From Brevundimonas albigilva (GTDB lineage: Bacteria; Pseudomonadota; Alphaproteobacteria; Caulobacterales; Caulobacteraceae), in the NCBI RefSeq assembly GCF_023503965.1, contig NZ_CP097298.1, positions 1,629,001-1,693,000 on the forward strand: a DNA stretch of 64,000 bases. Direction: 5' to 3'. The translations under genes were made by a program, and so were the position numbers. The notes under the pieces are model-generated. The model worked only from the letters and a program-made list of their open reading frames with translations. It searched no databases and was not told where the DNA came from. Positions 30,158-42,281 of the stretch are shown one piece after another. Position 1 is the stretch's first letter. Every line of letters starts with the position of its first letter.

Positions 30158-30934
30158 ATGCGCCGCAGCCCGACCGCCCTGATCTCCGTCCTGGCCCTGA
30201 CTGCGGGGCTGGGCGTCGCCCTGGCCGCCTGCGGCGAGAACAGCCCCTCGACCCCGGCGGAGACGTCGCCGGCCGTCAGCGCCCCGGCCGCGGGCGTGCC
30301 GGGCCAGGCCGCGCCCCAGGCCGCCGCCACGCCCGAACAGGCCGCCGCGCCCGCCGCCGATGCGACGACGGCACCCGCGGGCGCCCAGGGCGGGACCGAC
30401 GACTGGCGTCAGGTCGCCTCCGCCGCCGACGCCAGCCTGCTGGGGCGGCTCGACCAGGCGTGGCGGATGGCGCGGGCCGAGGCCGAGGACGCCGGCTTCG
30501 CCGACGAGGTGGAAAGGCTGGGCGCCCTGGTCGATCCCAATGCGGGCCTGGCCGGGCGGCTGCAGCCCGCGCCCGGAACCTATCGCTGCCGCACGATCAA
30601 GCTGGGCCGCCGGACCGAGGGCCAGGGGCTGGCCTATGTCGCCTATCCCTATTTCCGCTGCACGGTGGAGCTGACGCCCGGCGGCGACCTGTTCCTGACC
30701 AAGGCGACCGGCTCGCAGCGCACCCAGGGGCTGCTCTATCCCGACACCGACCGCCGCCTGGTCTATGTCGGCGCCCAGGCCTGGGGCGACGAGGCGCACT
30801 TCCCCCGCTACGGCCAGACGCGCGAGCGCGACCAGGTCGGGGTGTTCGAGCGGATCGGCGACCAGCGCTGGCGCCTGGTCCTGCCCTGGCCCAAGCAGGA
30901 GTCCAAGCTGGAGCTGCTGGAAGTCGTGCGGTGA
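30158..30934 (+). CDS. DUF4893 lipoprotein, second paralogue
   Basis: The 258-residue protein has a signal peptide with the lipobox LGVALAAC, an Ala/Pro-rich disordered linker to about residue 80, then the DUF4893 domain: DDWRQVASAADASLLGRLDQ, PAPGTYRCRTIKLGRR, KATGSQRTQGLLYPDTDRR and ERIGDQRWRLVLPWPKQES. It matches the upstream gene closely along the domain, a tandem duplication. TGAGGAG precedes ATG 30158. Its TGA overlaps the GTG of the next lipoprotein gene. Confidence 0.85.
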   Translation: MRRSPTALISVLALTAGLGVALAACGENSPSTPAETSPAVSAPAAGVPGQAAPQAAATPEQAAAPAADATTAPAGAQGGTDDWRQVASAADASLLGRLDQAWRMARAEAEDAGFADEVERLGALVDPNAGLAGRLQPAPGTYRCRTIKLGRRTEGQGLAYVAYPYFRCTVELTPGGDLFLTKATGSQRTQGLLYPDTDRRLVYVGAQAWGDEAHFPRYGQTRERDQVGVFERIGDQRWRLVLPWPKQESKLELLEVVR

Positions 30935-31431
30935 CGCGCGTCCCGTCGCGCCCCTTGTCGTTGGTCGTTGGGGTCGGTCATCCTGGCGTCGGTCGTGCTC
31001 CTGGCCGCCTGTTCGCCGGGCGAGGACGCCGCGCCCCAGGTTCACCAGACGGGCGCGCCGCCGCCCGCGGCCCTGTCGCCGGCGCCGTCCGGCCCGGTCG
31101 AGGGCGTCGTGGCCCAGGGCGACCGGGTCCTGATCGACGGCGACCGCCTGTTCCTGCCGGGATCGACCGAACTGTCGCCCCAGGCCGAACCCATGCTGCG
31201 CCGCGCGGCCGAGCTGATCGGGACCGGCGACGGTCCGCCCGTCGTCGTCACGGGCCGCGCCCTGACCCCATCCAGGCCGACGCCCTGGCCAAGGGCGCGG
31301 CCGAGGCCCTGTCCTACATCGGCGGGGCGCCCTTCTCGCGCCTGACGCCACGCGGCGTGGCCGACCCCGCGCCCGGCCGCCGCATCGTGATCACACCCGC
31401 GTCAGCCGCAGGTCCTGATAGTCGTAGCTGA
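30931..31431 (+). CDS. OmpA-like lipoprotein, two apparent frameshifts
   Basis: GTG 30931 overlaps the upstream stop. After a shift near 30970 the frame reads SVILASVVLLAACSPGEDAA, a lipoprotein signal. A second shift near 31263 joins LPGSTELSPQAEPMLRRAAE and GDGPPVVVTGRA to DPIQADALAKGAAEALSYIG and GRRIVIT. The layout (variable Asp-rich loop, periodic helix, R-I-x-I ending) resembles a small OmpA/MotB peptidoglycan-binding domain, with weak motif match. The end runs about 40 bases into the convergent hydrolase, possibly through another error. Confidence 0.6.
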   Translation: MTRVPSRPLSLVVGVGHPGVGRAPGRLFAGRGRRAPGSPDGRAAARGPVAGAVRPGRGRRGPGRPGPDRRRPPVPAGIDRTVAPGRTHAAPRGRADRDRRRSARRRHGPRPDPIQADALAKGAAEALSYIGGAPFSRLTPRGVADPAPGRRIVITPASAAGPDSRS

Positions 31432-33004
31432 AGTCGATGTCGGGGCTGACGCCCTTCAGCGTCGCCGTGGCCGGCTTGGCCGTCTGGATGGCGAAGGTGA
31501 CGAAGGCGTCCTCCTCGCGCCTGTCGGGAAAGCGCGTGCGGAAGGTCTCGCCGTCATAGGGCTCCAGCGGCCCCTTCAGCGCGGGCGTGTGGGTGAAGTC
31601 CAGCCACAGCCCCTCGCCCCGCCGGGAGATGACGATGTCGCCGTACCACGGGTCGCGCCAGGTCCCGACATAGGCGTCCAGCGGCATGGACGGCGCCGCG
31701 CCCGCCCGCTGCTTGGCGTCGATCTCGGCGGCGGCGGCCAGAGACTTCTCGGTCCCCTCGGCCTCCAGCCGCTTGGAATCGGCGATCCAGTCGACGTCGA
31801 CCTTGCCCATGACGATGTCGGCGATCCCCGAGCGCAGCGCGCGCAGCAGGAAGCTTTCCTCCGCATTGGAGAAGATGCAGAAGCCGGTCTTGCGCCCAGG
31901 GATCAGCACCGTCGCCGAAATGCCGCCGGGCGAACCGCCGCCGTGGCTGATCAGCCGCTCGCCGCGATAGTCCTGGACCTGGAACCCCATCGCATAGGTC
32001 GAGGCGATGGACCGGTTGGGCAGTTCCGCCGTCGGCCCGGCCGACGAGCCGACGATGATGTTGGGCTTCCACATCTCCCGCGCCGCGTCTTCCGAGAACA
32101 GGCGCGACCCGTCGGGCAGCACCCCTTCGTTCAGCCGCACCGCCATCCATTTGGCCCAGTCGGTCGGGGTGGTGCAGATCCCGCCCGCCGCCGCCGCCGA
32201 ATCCCAGTTCCACACCTCGACGATCGATTGGGCGATGCGCGTCATGTCCCCCTGATAGCGCAGCGGCGGGCCCACCCGCCCGTGCGGCAGGGCCGATTTC
32301 GCCGGATCGGCCAGACGCGCCAGCGGAACCGTCTCGCTCATGCCCACGCGGTCCAGGATGCGGGTCTGGATGAAGTCTTCCCACGACCGCCCGGACACCG
32401 CCTCGATCACCGCGCCGGCGACCACGAACATCAGGTTGCAATAGTGATAGCGGGCGCGGAAGCCGTCCTCGATCGGCACGAAGGCGGCCTGGGCCACCAC
32501 CTCGGCGCGGGTCCGGTCGCTGTTGGGCCAGAACAGCAGGTCGCCGGCGCCCAGGCCGAAGCCCGCCCGGTGGCTGATCGCGTCGCGCACCGTGACGTGC
32601 TCGCCGATATAGGGGGCCGACAGGCGGAAGTCCGGCAGATAGGTCTTCACCGGCGCGTCCCACTTCACCTTGCCCTCGTCGACCAGGATGGCCAGGGCGG
32701 CGGCGGTGACGTTCTTGGTGTTCGACGCGATGGCGAACAAGGTGTGTTCGTCCGCGGCCCCCGGCCGGTCCTGCGCCTTGACGCCATAGCCGCGCGCCAA
32801 GACCGTCTGGCCCTCGCGCACCACCGCCACGCCCAGCGCCGGCTGGTCCGGCCAGGCCGCCCGGCATTTCGCCACATAGGCGTCGACCGCCTCGGCCAGC
32901 GAGACGTCGTCGTTCGCCGCCTGCCCCCAGGAGGGGCGCGCCGCCAGCGCCGCGACGCCTCCTGAAACGAACAGGGCGGAACGGCGGGACAGACGAACGG
33001 ACAT
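31391..33004 (-). CDS. Beta-lactamase-family serine hydrolase
   Basis: The 537-residue protein has a Tat-like signal (MSVRLSRRSALFVSGGVAAL). The class C beta-lactamase/esterase fold follows: SxxK as IASNTKNVTAAA, the tyrosine motif YHYCNLMFVVAG, and the third motif region LISHGGGSPGG. A C-terminal beta-rich domain (LDAYVGTWRDPWYGDIVISR) is typical of the larger periplasmic esterases and peptidases of this family. The substrate is unknown; resistance to beta-lactams is not implied. Confidence 0.9.
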   Translation of the reverse strand: MSVRLSRRSALFVSGGVAALAARPSWGQAANDDVSLAEAVDAYVAKCRAAWPDQPALGVAVVREGQTVLARGYGVKAQDRPGAADEHTLFAIASNTKNVTAAALAILVDEGKVKWDAPVKTYLPDFRLSAPYIGEHVTVRDAISHRAGFGLGAGDLLFWPNSDRTRAEVVAQAAFVPIEDGFRARYHYCNLMFVVAGAVIEAVSGRSWEDFIQTRILDRVGMSETVPLARLADPAKSALPHGRVGPPLRYQGDMTRIAQSIVEVWNWDSAAAAGGICTTPTDWAKWMAVRLNEGVLPDGSRLFSEDAAREMWKPNIIVGSSAGPTAELPNRSIASTYAMGFQVQDYRGERLISHGGGSPGGISATVLIPGRKTGFCIFSNAEESFLLRALRSGIADIVMGKVDVDWIADSKRLEAEGTEKSLAAAAEIDAKQRAGAAPSMPLDAYVGTWRDPWYGDIVISRRGEGLWLDFTHTPALKGPLEPYDGETFRTRFPDRREEDAFVTFAIQTAKPATATLKGVSPDIDFSYDYQDLRLTRV

Positions 33005-33060
33005 GGCGACCTCGGAATGACGAAGGCCCACCTTAGAGGTTCGGGCGCGCTTCGCCAGCC

Positions 33061-34965
33061 TCAGCCCGTGCGCCAGCGGTGCAGGTGTTCCAGCACGTCG
33101 GCGACGATCTGCTCGCGGGTGAAGCCGGTGATGTCGCGCGGCCGGGGTCCGTCGTCCGACCGCGCCGACAGCCGCCATTCCATCGCCCGCTTGCGCTCCG
33201 GCGCGTCCAGCGCGGTCAGGGCCGGCCGGGGCCGCTCGCGCGCGGTCAGGCGGTAGTGGAAGTCGCGCCCCCCGACCACCGGCGCCGTCAGCGAGACGCC
33301 GTCCGCGTCGCGTTCCACCTCGGCGCCCAGCCCCTCGGCCGCCAGGCCCTCGCGGACGGTCTCCAGCGCGGGCGCGCCGTTGCGCTCGATCTGTCGGTCG
33401 ATGTCGCGGCGGCTGGCCGGCGCCAGGATGCGCTTCAGCTGTTCGGCCAGCGGCGGCCCTTCGGTCTCGATGACCCGGCCGGCCACGTCGGCGTTCATCT
33501 GCCGGACCAGGCCGACGCACAGCAGCACCATGATGACCACGAACGGCAGGGCCGCGCCCAGAGTGGCGGCCTGCAGCGCGCCCAGCCCGCCGGCCAGCAG
33601 CAGCAGGGCGGCGATCAGGCCCAGCAGCAGGCACCAATAGACCCGCTGCCAGCGCGGCGTGTCGTCGGCCCCGCCGGAGGCGATGGTGTCGATCACCAGG
33701 GCGCCGGAATCGGCCGAGGTGATGAAGAAGACCGCCACCAGCAGGATCGCCAGGGTCGAGGTGATCGCCGCGCCGGGCAGCTGCTCCAGGAAGTGGAACA
33801 GGGCGGTCGACAGGTCCGCCGACACCGCGGCCGAGATGGCCCCCTGCGCCTGGCCCATGTCCAGGCTGATGGCCGTGTTGCCGAACACCGTCATCCACAG
33901 GAAGGTGAAGCCGGCCGGGACCAGCAGCACGTTCAGGATGAACTCGCGCACCGTCCGCCCGCGCGAGATGCGGGCGATGAACATGCCCACGAACGGCGAC
34001 CATGCGATCCACCAGGCCCAGTAGAACAGCGTCCAGTCCGCCATCCAGGCCCGCGGTTCATAGGCGTACAGGGTGAAGGTGCGCTCGACCAGATGGCTCA
34101 GATAGAAGCCGAAATTCTGCACCAGCGCCTTGAACAGGAAGCCTGTCGGCCCGACGGCCAGCACGAACAGCATCAGCAGCACGGCCAGGGTCAGGTTCAG
34201 CTCCGACAGCCGGCGCACCCCCTTGCCCACCCCGGTCATGACCGAGGCGGTCGCCGCCGCCATCACCGCCGCGATCAGCCCGATCTGGACCCAGGCGTTG
34301 TTCGGTACGCCCAGCAGATAGGTCAGGCCGCTGTTCATCTGCGACACGCCGAAGCCCAGCGAGGTGGCGATGCCGAAGGCCGTGCCCCAGATGGCGAAGA
34401 TGTCCACCGCGTCGCCGATCGGCCCGTTGATGCGCCGCCCCAGCAGCGGCGACAGCCCCGACCGCAGCGTCAGCGGCAGGCCCTTGCGATAGGCGAAGAA
34501 GGCCAGGCTCAGCCCCACCAGCGCATAGATGGCCCAGGCGTGGACGCCATAGTGGAAGAAGGTGATCCCCATCGCCTCGCGCGCGGCGGCGAAGGTGCGC
34601 GGCTCGCCTTCCGGCGGGCTGACGAAATGCTGGATCGGCTCGGCCACGCCGAAATACATCAGGCCGATGCCCATGCCCGCGGCGAACAGCATGGCCAGCC
34701 ACGACAGATAGGGAAAGTCGGGCTCGGCGTCGTCCGGCCCCAGCTTCAGCGCGCCCGTCGGCCCCACGGCCAGCACCAGCGCCAGCCCCAGAAAGCCCGC
34801 CACGGCGGCGACGTAGAACCAGCCGAAGGTGTCGATCACCCAGGCCTGGACGGTCTGGAACACCCGGTCGGACTGTCCGGGCGCGGCGATCGCGACGACG
34901 AGCAGCAGGCCGATGATCAGGCTTGCGCCCCAGAAGACGCGCGGGTTCATCTTGGTGGTCAGCAT
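33061..34965 (-). CDS. BCCT-family transporter (betaine/choline/carnitine type)
   Basis: The 634-residue protein has about 12 membrane helices and the family landmarks GMGIGLMYFGVAEPIQH and WAWWIAWSPFVGMFIARISR. A cytosolic C-terminal domain of about 130 residues resembles the osmosensing tails of BetT-like carriers. The Na+-coupled betaine porters have a GMGIS-type glycine stretch; here it reads GMGIG, so proton coupling or another substrate is possible. ATG 34965 is preferred over upstream codons because the first helix follows directly. Confidence 0.9.
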   Translation of the reverse strand: MLTTKMNPRVFWGASLIIGLLLVVAIAAPGQSDRVFQTVQAWVIDTFGWFYVAAVAGFLGLALVLAVGPTGALKLGPDDAEPDFPYLSWLAMLFAAGMGIGLMYFGVAEPIQHFVSPPEGEPRTFAAAREAMGITFFHYGVHAWAIYALVGLSLAFFAYRKGLPLTLRSGLSPLLGRRINGPIGDAVDIFAIWGTAFGIATSLGFGVSQMNSGLTYLLGVPNNAWVQIGLIAAVMAAATASVMTGVGKGVRRLSELNLTLAVLLMLFVLAVGPTGFLFKALVQNFGFYLSHLVERTFTLYAYEPRAWMADWTLFYWAWWIAWSPFVGMFIARISRGRTVREFILNVLLVPAGFTFLWMTVFGNTAISLDMGQAQGAISAAVSADLSTALFHFLEQLPGAAITSTLAILLVAVFFITSADSGALVIDTIASGGADDTPRWQRVYWCLLLGLIAALLLLAGGLGALQAATLGAALPFVVIMVLLCVGLVRQMNADVAGRVIETEGPPLAEQLKRILAPASRRDIDRQIERNGAPALETVREGLAAEGLGAEVERDADGVSLTAPVVGGRDFHYRLTARERPRPALTALDAPERKRAMEWRLSARSDDGPRPRDITGFTREQIVADVLEHLHRWRTG

Positions 34966-35155
34966 CGGCGAAAAGCGTATGGCGACGCTTACGGTTCCCC
35001 GACCGGCCTCCGACCCGACGCCGCCGCCGCGCCGAATTTCGCTCCCGCGCCCTTGCGTGGCCCATATGTCACACCATCTCGTTTGCGACAGCTCAAGGCG
35101 TCGCTTTCGGTAAGGGCGCATTGGGATGAAATCCGCCTCCCGAGGGGACTGAACC

Positions 35156-37744
<2,589 letters not shown>

Positions 37745-37790
37745 GTGGCATTTTAACTCACCCGCCGCACTCTATGACCGTGATTGACGC

Positions 37791-37827
37791 ATCAATGTTC
37801 TATCTTTGTTCTTGGTAAAACATTGAT
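37791..37827. promoter_or_regulatory. Perfect inverted repeat upstream of the unknown two-gene locus
   Basis: ATCAATGTT (37791-37799) and AACATTGAT (37819-37827) are exact reverse complements separated by 19 bases. The repeat lies in AT-rich sequence about 80 bases before the next start codon. It could be an operator for a dimeric regulator or a hairpin; no U-tract follows, so it is not a good clpB terminator. Confidence 0.55.
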
Positions 37828-37905
37828 CTTGGCGAAACCTGCGGTAGGCGACATGCTCCCTGTACATCTTAGAGACTCAGCTCTCGCTGAGGACAGGGGA
37901 ATGGA

Positions 37906-38952
37906 ATGCCGACTGCCTACCACATGGTTCACTACCGCCGCTTCAACACTGGTGGCGTCAATATCGGGTCAGAAACCTTTGAGTCCGCGTGCCGAACAGC
38001 CCTCGGGCAGGCCAATGCTGGAGGACAGGCGCTATGGGAGCGCGCACAAGACCGGCTGCTTGATTTGGGCGGCAGCGACGGCGGTCAGCTCGTGTTGAAC
38101 CGGGTTGCAGACTTGGAAAGCGCTGTGTTCGGCGAGATGTGCTTGGTTCAGAACCACGGGCTCCAAGCTCTTCTGCAACTGAGAGCGCAGACCGTACAGC
38201 TCTCCAATATCACGACGGCCGAGATTTTTGGACTCGACGAGCGCGCGGCTCCGGCGGGTTCTCAGTTCGTGCGAGGCATGGCCTATTGGCTGGCTATCGG
38301 AGACCACGTGCTATTCGTCAAAACGCAGTCTATGACCTCTGACCTGTTCAGACAGTATATGGACTGGCTTCTGAAGCAGCAGACCGGCACGCTAGGCCAG
38401 AATGTTCCGCTGAACTTCCAGGCGGAGTTCGACAAGGCGCAAGTCGCGGGGGACATCGGCGACGTCCGAAGCCTCCGTATTAGTGGGAAGTCTGTTCCGC
38501 AGCTCACTGTCGTGCCAAGCGACACTCCTGAGCGGGACCGAACTGTCGCTACGTCGCGAAAGGTCGCCGAGAAGTACGCGGTGTTTGAGCAAGCCAAAAC
38601 GTTGGCCGAGGTCGTCTTCGGCAAAGCCAAGACAGAGTCGCTCGTGGAGAGCATGGGGCCCGAAGAATTCTTGTCCGCCGAAACCACCTTCAAAGTGCAA
38701 GGGCGAAGGACGGAACGATCTCGCGAGGTTATGAAAGAGCTGGCAAACGAGCTAGCCGATACGACGGACGCTATGGTTCAAGTGGAGGGCAAATTCGGGC
38801 GCGTCTCGGACGACGATGCGATTTTGAGAACTCGAATGCCGTTTGATATCGAGGCCGACACCAGCAATCTCCTTAACTTCGACAACGTCGCCGACCAGCT
38901 TCAGGTGACGTATCAACGGTTCGTCGACGACGGAAAGATACCTGCAGCTTGA
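37906..38952 (+). CDS. Unrecognised soluble protein, first gene of a two-gene locus
   Basis: The 348-residue protein has no signal peptide or membrane segment. It begins MPTAYHMVHYRRFNTGGVN. A central stretch (FVRGMAYWLAIGDHVLFVKT, then LFRQYMDWLLKQQTGTL) suggests a mixed alpha/beta domain, and the C-terminal half is acidic and helical (RSREVMKELANELADTTDAM). Its codon use is clearly less GC-biased than clpB next door, indicating transfer. The last codons overlap the TTG start of a membrane-protein gene. I do not recognise the family; a sensor paired with a membrane effector is one reading. Confidence 0.75.
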   Translation: MPTAYHMVHYRRFNTGGVNIGSETFESACRTALGQANAGGQALWERAQDRLLDLGGSDGGQLVLNRVADLESAVFGEMCLVQNHGLQALLQLRAQTVQLSNITTAEIFGLDERAAPAGSQFVRGMAYWLAIGDHVLFVKTQSMTSDLFRQYMDWLLKQQTGTLGQNVPLNFQAEFDKAQVAGDIGDVRSLRISGKSVPQLTVVPSDTPERDRTVATSRKVAEKYAVFEQAKTLAEVVFGKAKTESLVESMGPEEFLSAETTFKVQGRRTERSREVMKELANELADTTDAMVQVEGKFGRVSDDDAILRTRMPFDIEADTSNLLNFDNVADQLQVTYQRFVDDGKIPAA

Positions 38953-39517
38953 TCCTTCTGGTCACCATCATTGGCGCGTGCCTGTCGGCTTTGCTCTTCG
39001 GTATTTTCGTGCCGCTCGAGCAGATGCTCGGGGGCTACAATCCGTCGTGACTGCTCTTTCGATCGTCACGGCAGCGGTTTTTGTGCGCCTCAATAGGGGT
39101 ATGCCGACCCTCGATTGGAAAAGCCTCACGATCGATGAACGCAAACGCCTCACTCGGGCCATTGTGGAGCTAACCAAGGAGTACGCAGTCATTGTCGCAA
39201 TCAACGGCCTGCTGCTCTTGGTCGCGGTGGGCCTCATCACCGCTGGGATACAAGCCGTCTCGCATTTGGCACCGGCAGTCCAAATCGCGTTCTCTGCGGT
39301 TGTTGGCTTTCTCTCCGGCCTCTGTATAGCCAGGATGGCCTATGTCGTCTGGCGCGACTTCGATATCGTTCGTCTTCAACGAAAACTGGTTGATGAGAGC
39401 GGGGAGCGAGAAGCCGTAGAGGCAGAGCGAAAGGTCGCCGCCTCCAAGATTGCTGACATGGCCGCCGCTGGATTGCGTAAGCAGCCGCCGGTCAAAGCGA
39501 GGGAGTGGGAAGACTAG
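38949..39517 (+). CDS. Unrecognised four-helix membrane protein, second gene of the locus, frameshifted
   Basis: TTG 38949 overlaps the upstream TGA and reads LILLVTIIGACLSALLFGIF. Near 39049 one base is missing; restoring it joins EQMLGGYNPS to VTALSIVTAAVFVRLNRG. Two more helices follow (VIVAINGLLLLVAVGLI and VQIAFSAVVGFLSGLCIARM), then a charged, probably cytosolic tail rich in Glu, Lys and Arg. About 189 residues with four helices result. Overlap with the soluble partner implies joint function. Family unknown. Confidence 0.65.
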
Positions 39518-39659
39518 TCGGGGGCGGCTAGCATCTCAAGTCCCGACACGCGGCGTCCCTGCATCTCGTCGCACACGAAGATCGACATGATGTCAGTCGA
39601 ACAGCCCCTCTGCTTCCGCGTCCAAGGCCGCTTCCGTCATCACATCCCCCAAAACGGCT

Positions 39660-39687
39660 AAAAGGCCCCCGCATCTCCACGGGGGCC
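39660..39687 (-). terminator. Rho-independent terminator after the FdhA-like gene
   Basis: On the minus strand GGCCCCCG (39687-39680) pairs with CGGGGGCC (39671-39664), followed by TTTT. It lies 30 bases past the dehydrogenase stop. The remaining bases 39518-39659 show only very short open frames, none convincing. Confidence 0.85.
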
Positions 39688-39717
39688 TCCGGTCTCCTCG
39701 CCGTCGCGCGCCCGCGA

Positions 39718-40880
39718 CTAGGGGTTGATGACCACCTTGATGCAGCCGTCGTTCTTTTCCTGGAACATCTTGTAGGCGTCAGGGCCGTCTTCCAGCTTGA
39801 TCTTGTGGGTGATCAGGAAGCTGGGGTCGATCTGGCCGTCCTCGATCCTGCGCATCAGGGGTTCGAGGTAGCGCTGGACATGGGTCTGGCCGGTCCTGAG
39901 GGTCAGGCCCTTGCCGACGAAGGCGCCCATCATGGTCGGCACGCCGCCGACGAAGACGCCGGGCAAACTGATGGTGCCGCCGGGGCGGCAGGCGACGATG
40001 GCCTGGTTCAGGGCGTAGGGGCGCTCCATCCTGCCCGCGACCGTCTCCTGCACCTTCTCGATCATGGAGCCCGCGCCGTGGCTTTCCAGGCCGACGGCCT
40101 CGATGACCGAGTCCGGGCCGCGTCCCTGGTCATCGCCAGGATCTCGTCCTGCAGCTCGCCCTTCACGGCGGAGAAGTCGATGGTCTCGGCGCCGGCGGCC
40201 TCGGCCAGGCGCAGCCGCTCGGGGACCTCGTCGATGGCGATGACGCGTTCGGCGCCCATCATGAAGGCGCTGCGGATGGCGAACTGGCCCACGGGGCCGC
40301 AGCCGAACACCAGCACCGTATGGCCGGGCTGGATGTCCGCGTTCTCGGCCGCCATCCAGCCGGTGGGGAAGATGTCAGACAGGAACAGGACCTGGTCGTC
40401 GCTCAGGCCGTTCGGCACCTTGATCGGCCCGACATCGGCATAGGGGACGCGCAGATATTCCGCCTGCCCGCCGGGAAAACCGCCGTACATGTGGGTGTAG
40501 CCGAACAGGCCCGCGGTCGGGTAACCCAGCATCTTGGCCTGTTCCGCCCCGTTCGGATTGGACCGTTCGCACACGGAATACAGGCCCCGGCGGCAATAGT
40601 CGCATTCGCCGCAGCTGATGGTGAAGGGCACGACGACGCGGTCGCCGACCTTCAGTTTCGTGTTGTCCTTGCCGACGGCGACCACCTCGCCCATCGTCTC
40701 GTGGCCCATGACGTCGCCGGACTTCATGCCCGGCACGAAACCGCCGTACAGATGCAGGTCGGAACCGCAGATGGCGCAGGAGGTGACGCGGATGATGGCG
40801 TCGCGCCCGTCCTGAATCTCGGGGTCGTCCACCGTCTCGCAGCGGATGTCGCCCTTGCCGTGCCAGCACAACGCCTTCAT
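39718..40880 (-). CDS. Zinc-dependent alcohol/formaldehyde dehydrogenase-like, frameshifted
   Basis: The protein begins [20 protein letters not shown] and has the catalytic zinc motif [25 protein letters not shown], the structural zinc cysteines [16 protein letters not shown], and the Rossmann loop [11 protein letters not shown]. Near 40122 the frame is lost; restoring it joins EILAMTRD to [17 protein letters not shown] and on to [19 protein letters not shown]. It resembles the glutathione-independent formaldehyde dehydrogenase branch. The full length is about 388 residues. Confidence 0.88.
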
Positions 40881-40945
40881 GTCGCTCTCCTCTCCAGATG
40901 AGCAAGGGGAAGGCGCAGGGGTCGGAACCGTTCCTGTGTGCGCTA

Positions 40946-41332
40946 TCAGACCCGGCGGTCCGCCGGCGGCGCGCTAATCCCCAGCACCGGCATGACCTCC
41001 ACCCCGTCGCAGGGGAAGATCGTCATGTGCGGGTGGCCGTCGAACAGGCGGACCGCCGCCTGGTGGCTGTCGGCGCGGACCACGACGAAGACGGTCAGTC
41101 GGTTCACCGTCTCGGCGACCGCGCCCGCGTCATCGAGCCGCAGGGTCGGCCCCAGCGGCCCGCCGACATAGGCGATGCTGTCGCGGTGCGCCGCCTCCCA
41201 GGCCTTGACCGCCGCCACGCCTTCTTCGGCGCGCGCGGCCTGCTCGGCCGGCGTCATGGCCTTCCAGGCCCGGAACTTCGGCCCGGCCTTGTCCATGGTG
41301 AAGATCGCCAGAAATCGGGGCTGGGCGCGCAT
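40946..41332 (-). CDS. YciI-like protein
   Basis: The 128-residue protein starts [17 protein letters not shown] and has a ferredoxin-like dimeric alpha-beta barrel pattern with [34 protein letters not shown] and [21 protein letters not shown]-related proteins include dehydrochlorinase-like and PhnB-like members, mostly without known substrate. It lies 65 bases upstream of the FdhA-like gene on the same strand. Confidence 0.75.
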   Translation of the reverse strand: MRAQPRFLAIFTMDKAGPKFRAWKAMTPAEQAARAEEGVAAVKAWEAAHRDSIAYVGGPLGPTLRLDDAGAVAETVNRLTVFVVVRADSHQAAVRLFDGHPHMTIFPCDGVEVMPVLGISAPPADRRV

Positions 41333-41531
41333 GACCCCAGTCTATCGCGAATGCGGCGGCGTGTCCCCGTCCCGCCGGATGTCCCGTTTCGGCACGGACC
41401 CGCGACCGCTCGCAACGCGCGAAAACCCCGCCCGGCGCCTGACCTGGCGTCAGCCGGGACGCGACCTCGGCGCGCGGCATTTGAACGATTCCCGTTGCGC
41501 GAGCGCTGTTTCGGGCGTAGAGCGCCTGTCG

Positions 41532-41547
41532 TTAACCTCTTGTTAAC
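41532..41547. promoter_or_regulatory. CtrA binding box upstream of the fimbrial cluster
   Basis: TTAA-CCTCTTG-TTAAC matches the CtrA consensus TTAA-N7-TTAAC exactly. It lies 112 bases before the first fimbrial-like gene, in the 326-base gap after the YciI gene. The rest of that gap shows no gene. CtrA is the cell-cycle response regulator of Caulobacterales. Confidence 0.7.
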
Positions 41548-41658
41548 CAGAGCCTGCCTGGGCGCCCGAGCGTATCGATTCGGGATGGCACGGCTCTTGG
41601 AGAGAGGGGGCGATCCGTCGGTTCGGCGGAACGTCTAGGGACGGAACGGGGTGGGACA

Positions 41659-42240
41659 ATGCAGACGACGTCTGGGGCCTGGGGCCGGATGTCTTGGCGC
41701 CTGAAGACCGCCCTGGGGGCGGGTCTGGGCGCGGCGTCCATGATCGCGATGACGGCGGCGCCGGCCGCGGCCAATTCTTCCGCGGACTCCATCGAAGTCG
41801 GCCGGACCCTGGACGTCGCCGTCACCGGTCACCTGACCGCGCGCTGTCAGATCGAGGGCGGGGCCGACATCGACTTCGGCGAACTGAACGGCGGCGAGCG
41901 GGCCGTGGCCCTGTTCGATCTCGACTGCAACGTCCCGTTCGACATCGGCGTCGTCTCGACGCGCGGCGGCCTGGCCCATGTGACCAAGCCGCAGGGCGAG
42001 GGGCCCTACGCGGGCGTGCTGCCCTATGACGTGCTGCTGACGGTTCCGACGCGCGCGCCCCAGCCGTCGATCCTGCGCGCCGCCTTCACCAGCCAGGGCG
42101 GCGGGCGCGCCAGCAGCGGCGACGGCATCGCCGTGGGCGGCGGCAAGATCGAGTTCCGCACCCATCGCCCTTCGGGCGCCGGCCTGCTGGCGGGCGAGTA
42201 TACCGAAACACTTACGGTGACCGTATCGCCGCGCGTTTGA
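41659..42240 (+). CDS. Secreted fimbrial-subunit-like protein
   Basis: The 193-residue protein has a signal peptide ending APAAANSS. The mature part is beta-rich, with LTARCQIEGGADIDFGELNG and the closing GLLAGEYTETLTVTVSPRV, the pattern of pilin-like subunits that end in a strand for donor-strand exchange. The same AGEYTxxxT ending occurs in the next pilin-like gene. A terminator follows, so it is probably expressed alone. Confidence 0.7.
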   Translation: MQTTSGAWGRMSWRLKTALGAGLGAASMIAMTAAPAAANSSADSIEVGRTLDVAVTGHLTARCQIEGGADIDFGELNGGERAVALFDLDCNVPFDIGVVSTRGGLAHVTKPQGEGPYAGVLPYDVLLTVPTRAPQPSILRAAFTSQGGGRASSGDGIAVGGGKIEFRTHRPSGAGLLAGEYTETLTVTVSPRV

Positions 42241-42281
42241 ATACACGCAAGGTAAAAGTCCTCCTCGTTCTGAAGAATCGC

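Noticed and set aside
30931..31431. Outer-membrane OmpA barrel protein
   Set aside because: Only a lipoprotein signal and a small C-terminal OmpA-like region are present; there is no barrel.
35041..35155. Heat-shock sigma-32 promoter before clpB
   Set aside because: CTTGCG and CCATAT are both present near 35051-35066 but only about six bases apart, far from the required spacing.
39518..39717. Very short minus-strand frames such as MTEAALDAEAEGLFD
   Set aside because: They are 15-25 codons with no clear ribosome-binding site, and overlap the terminator region; they may be gene remnants but cannot be supported.
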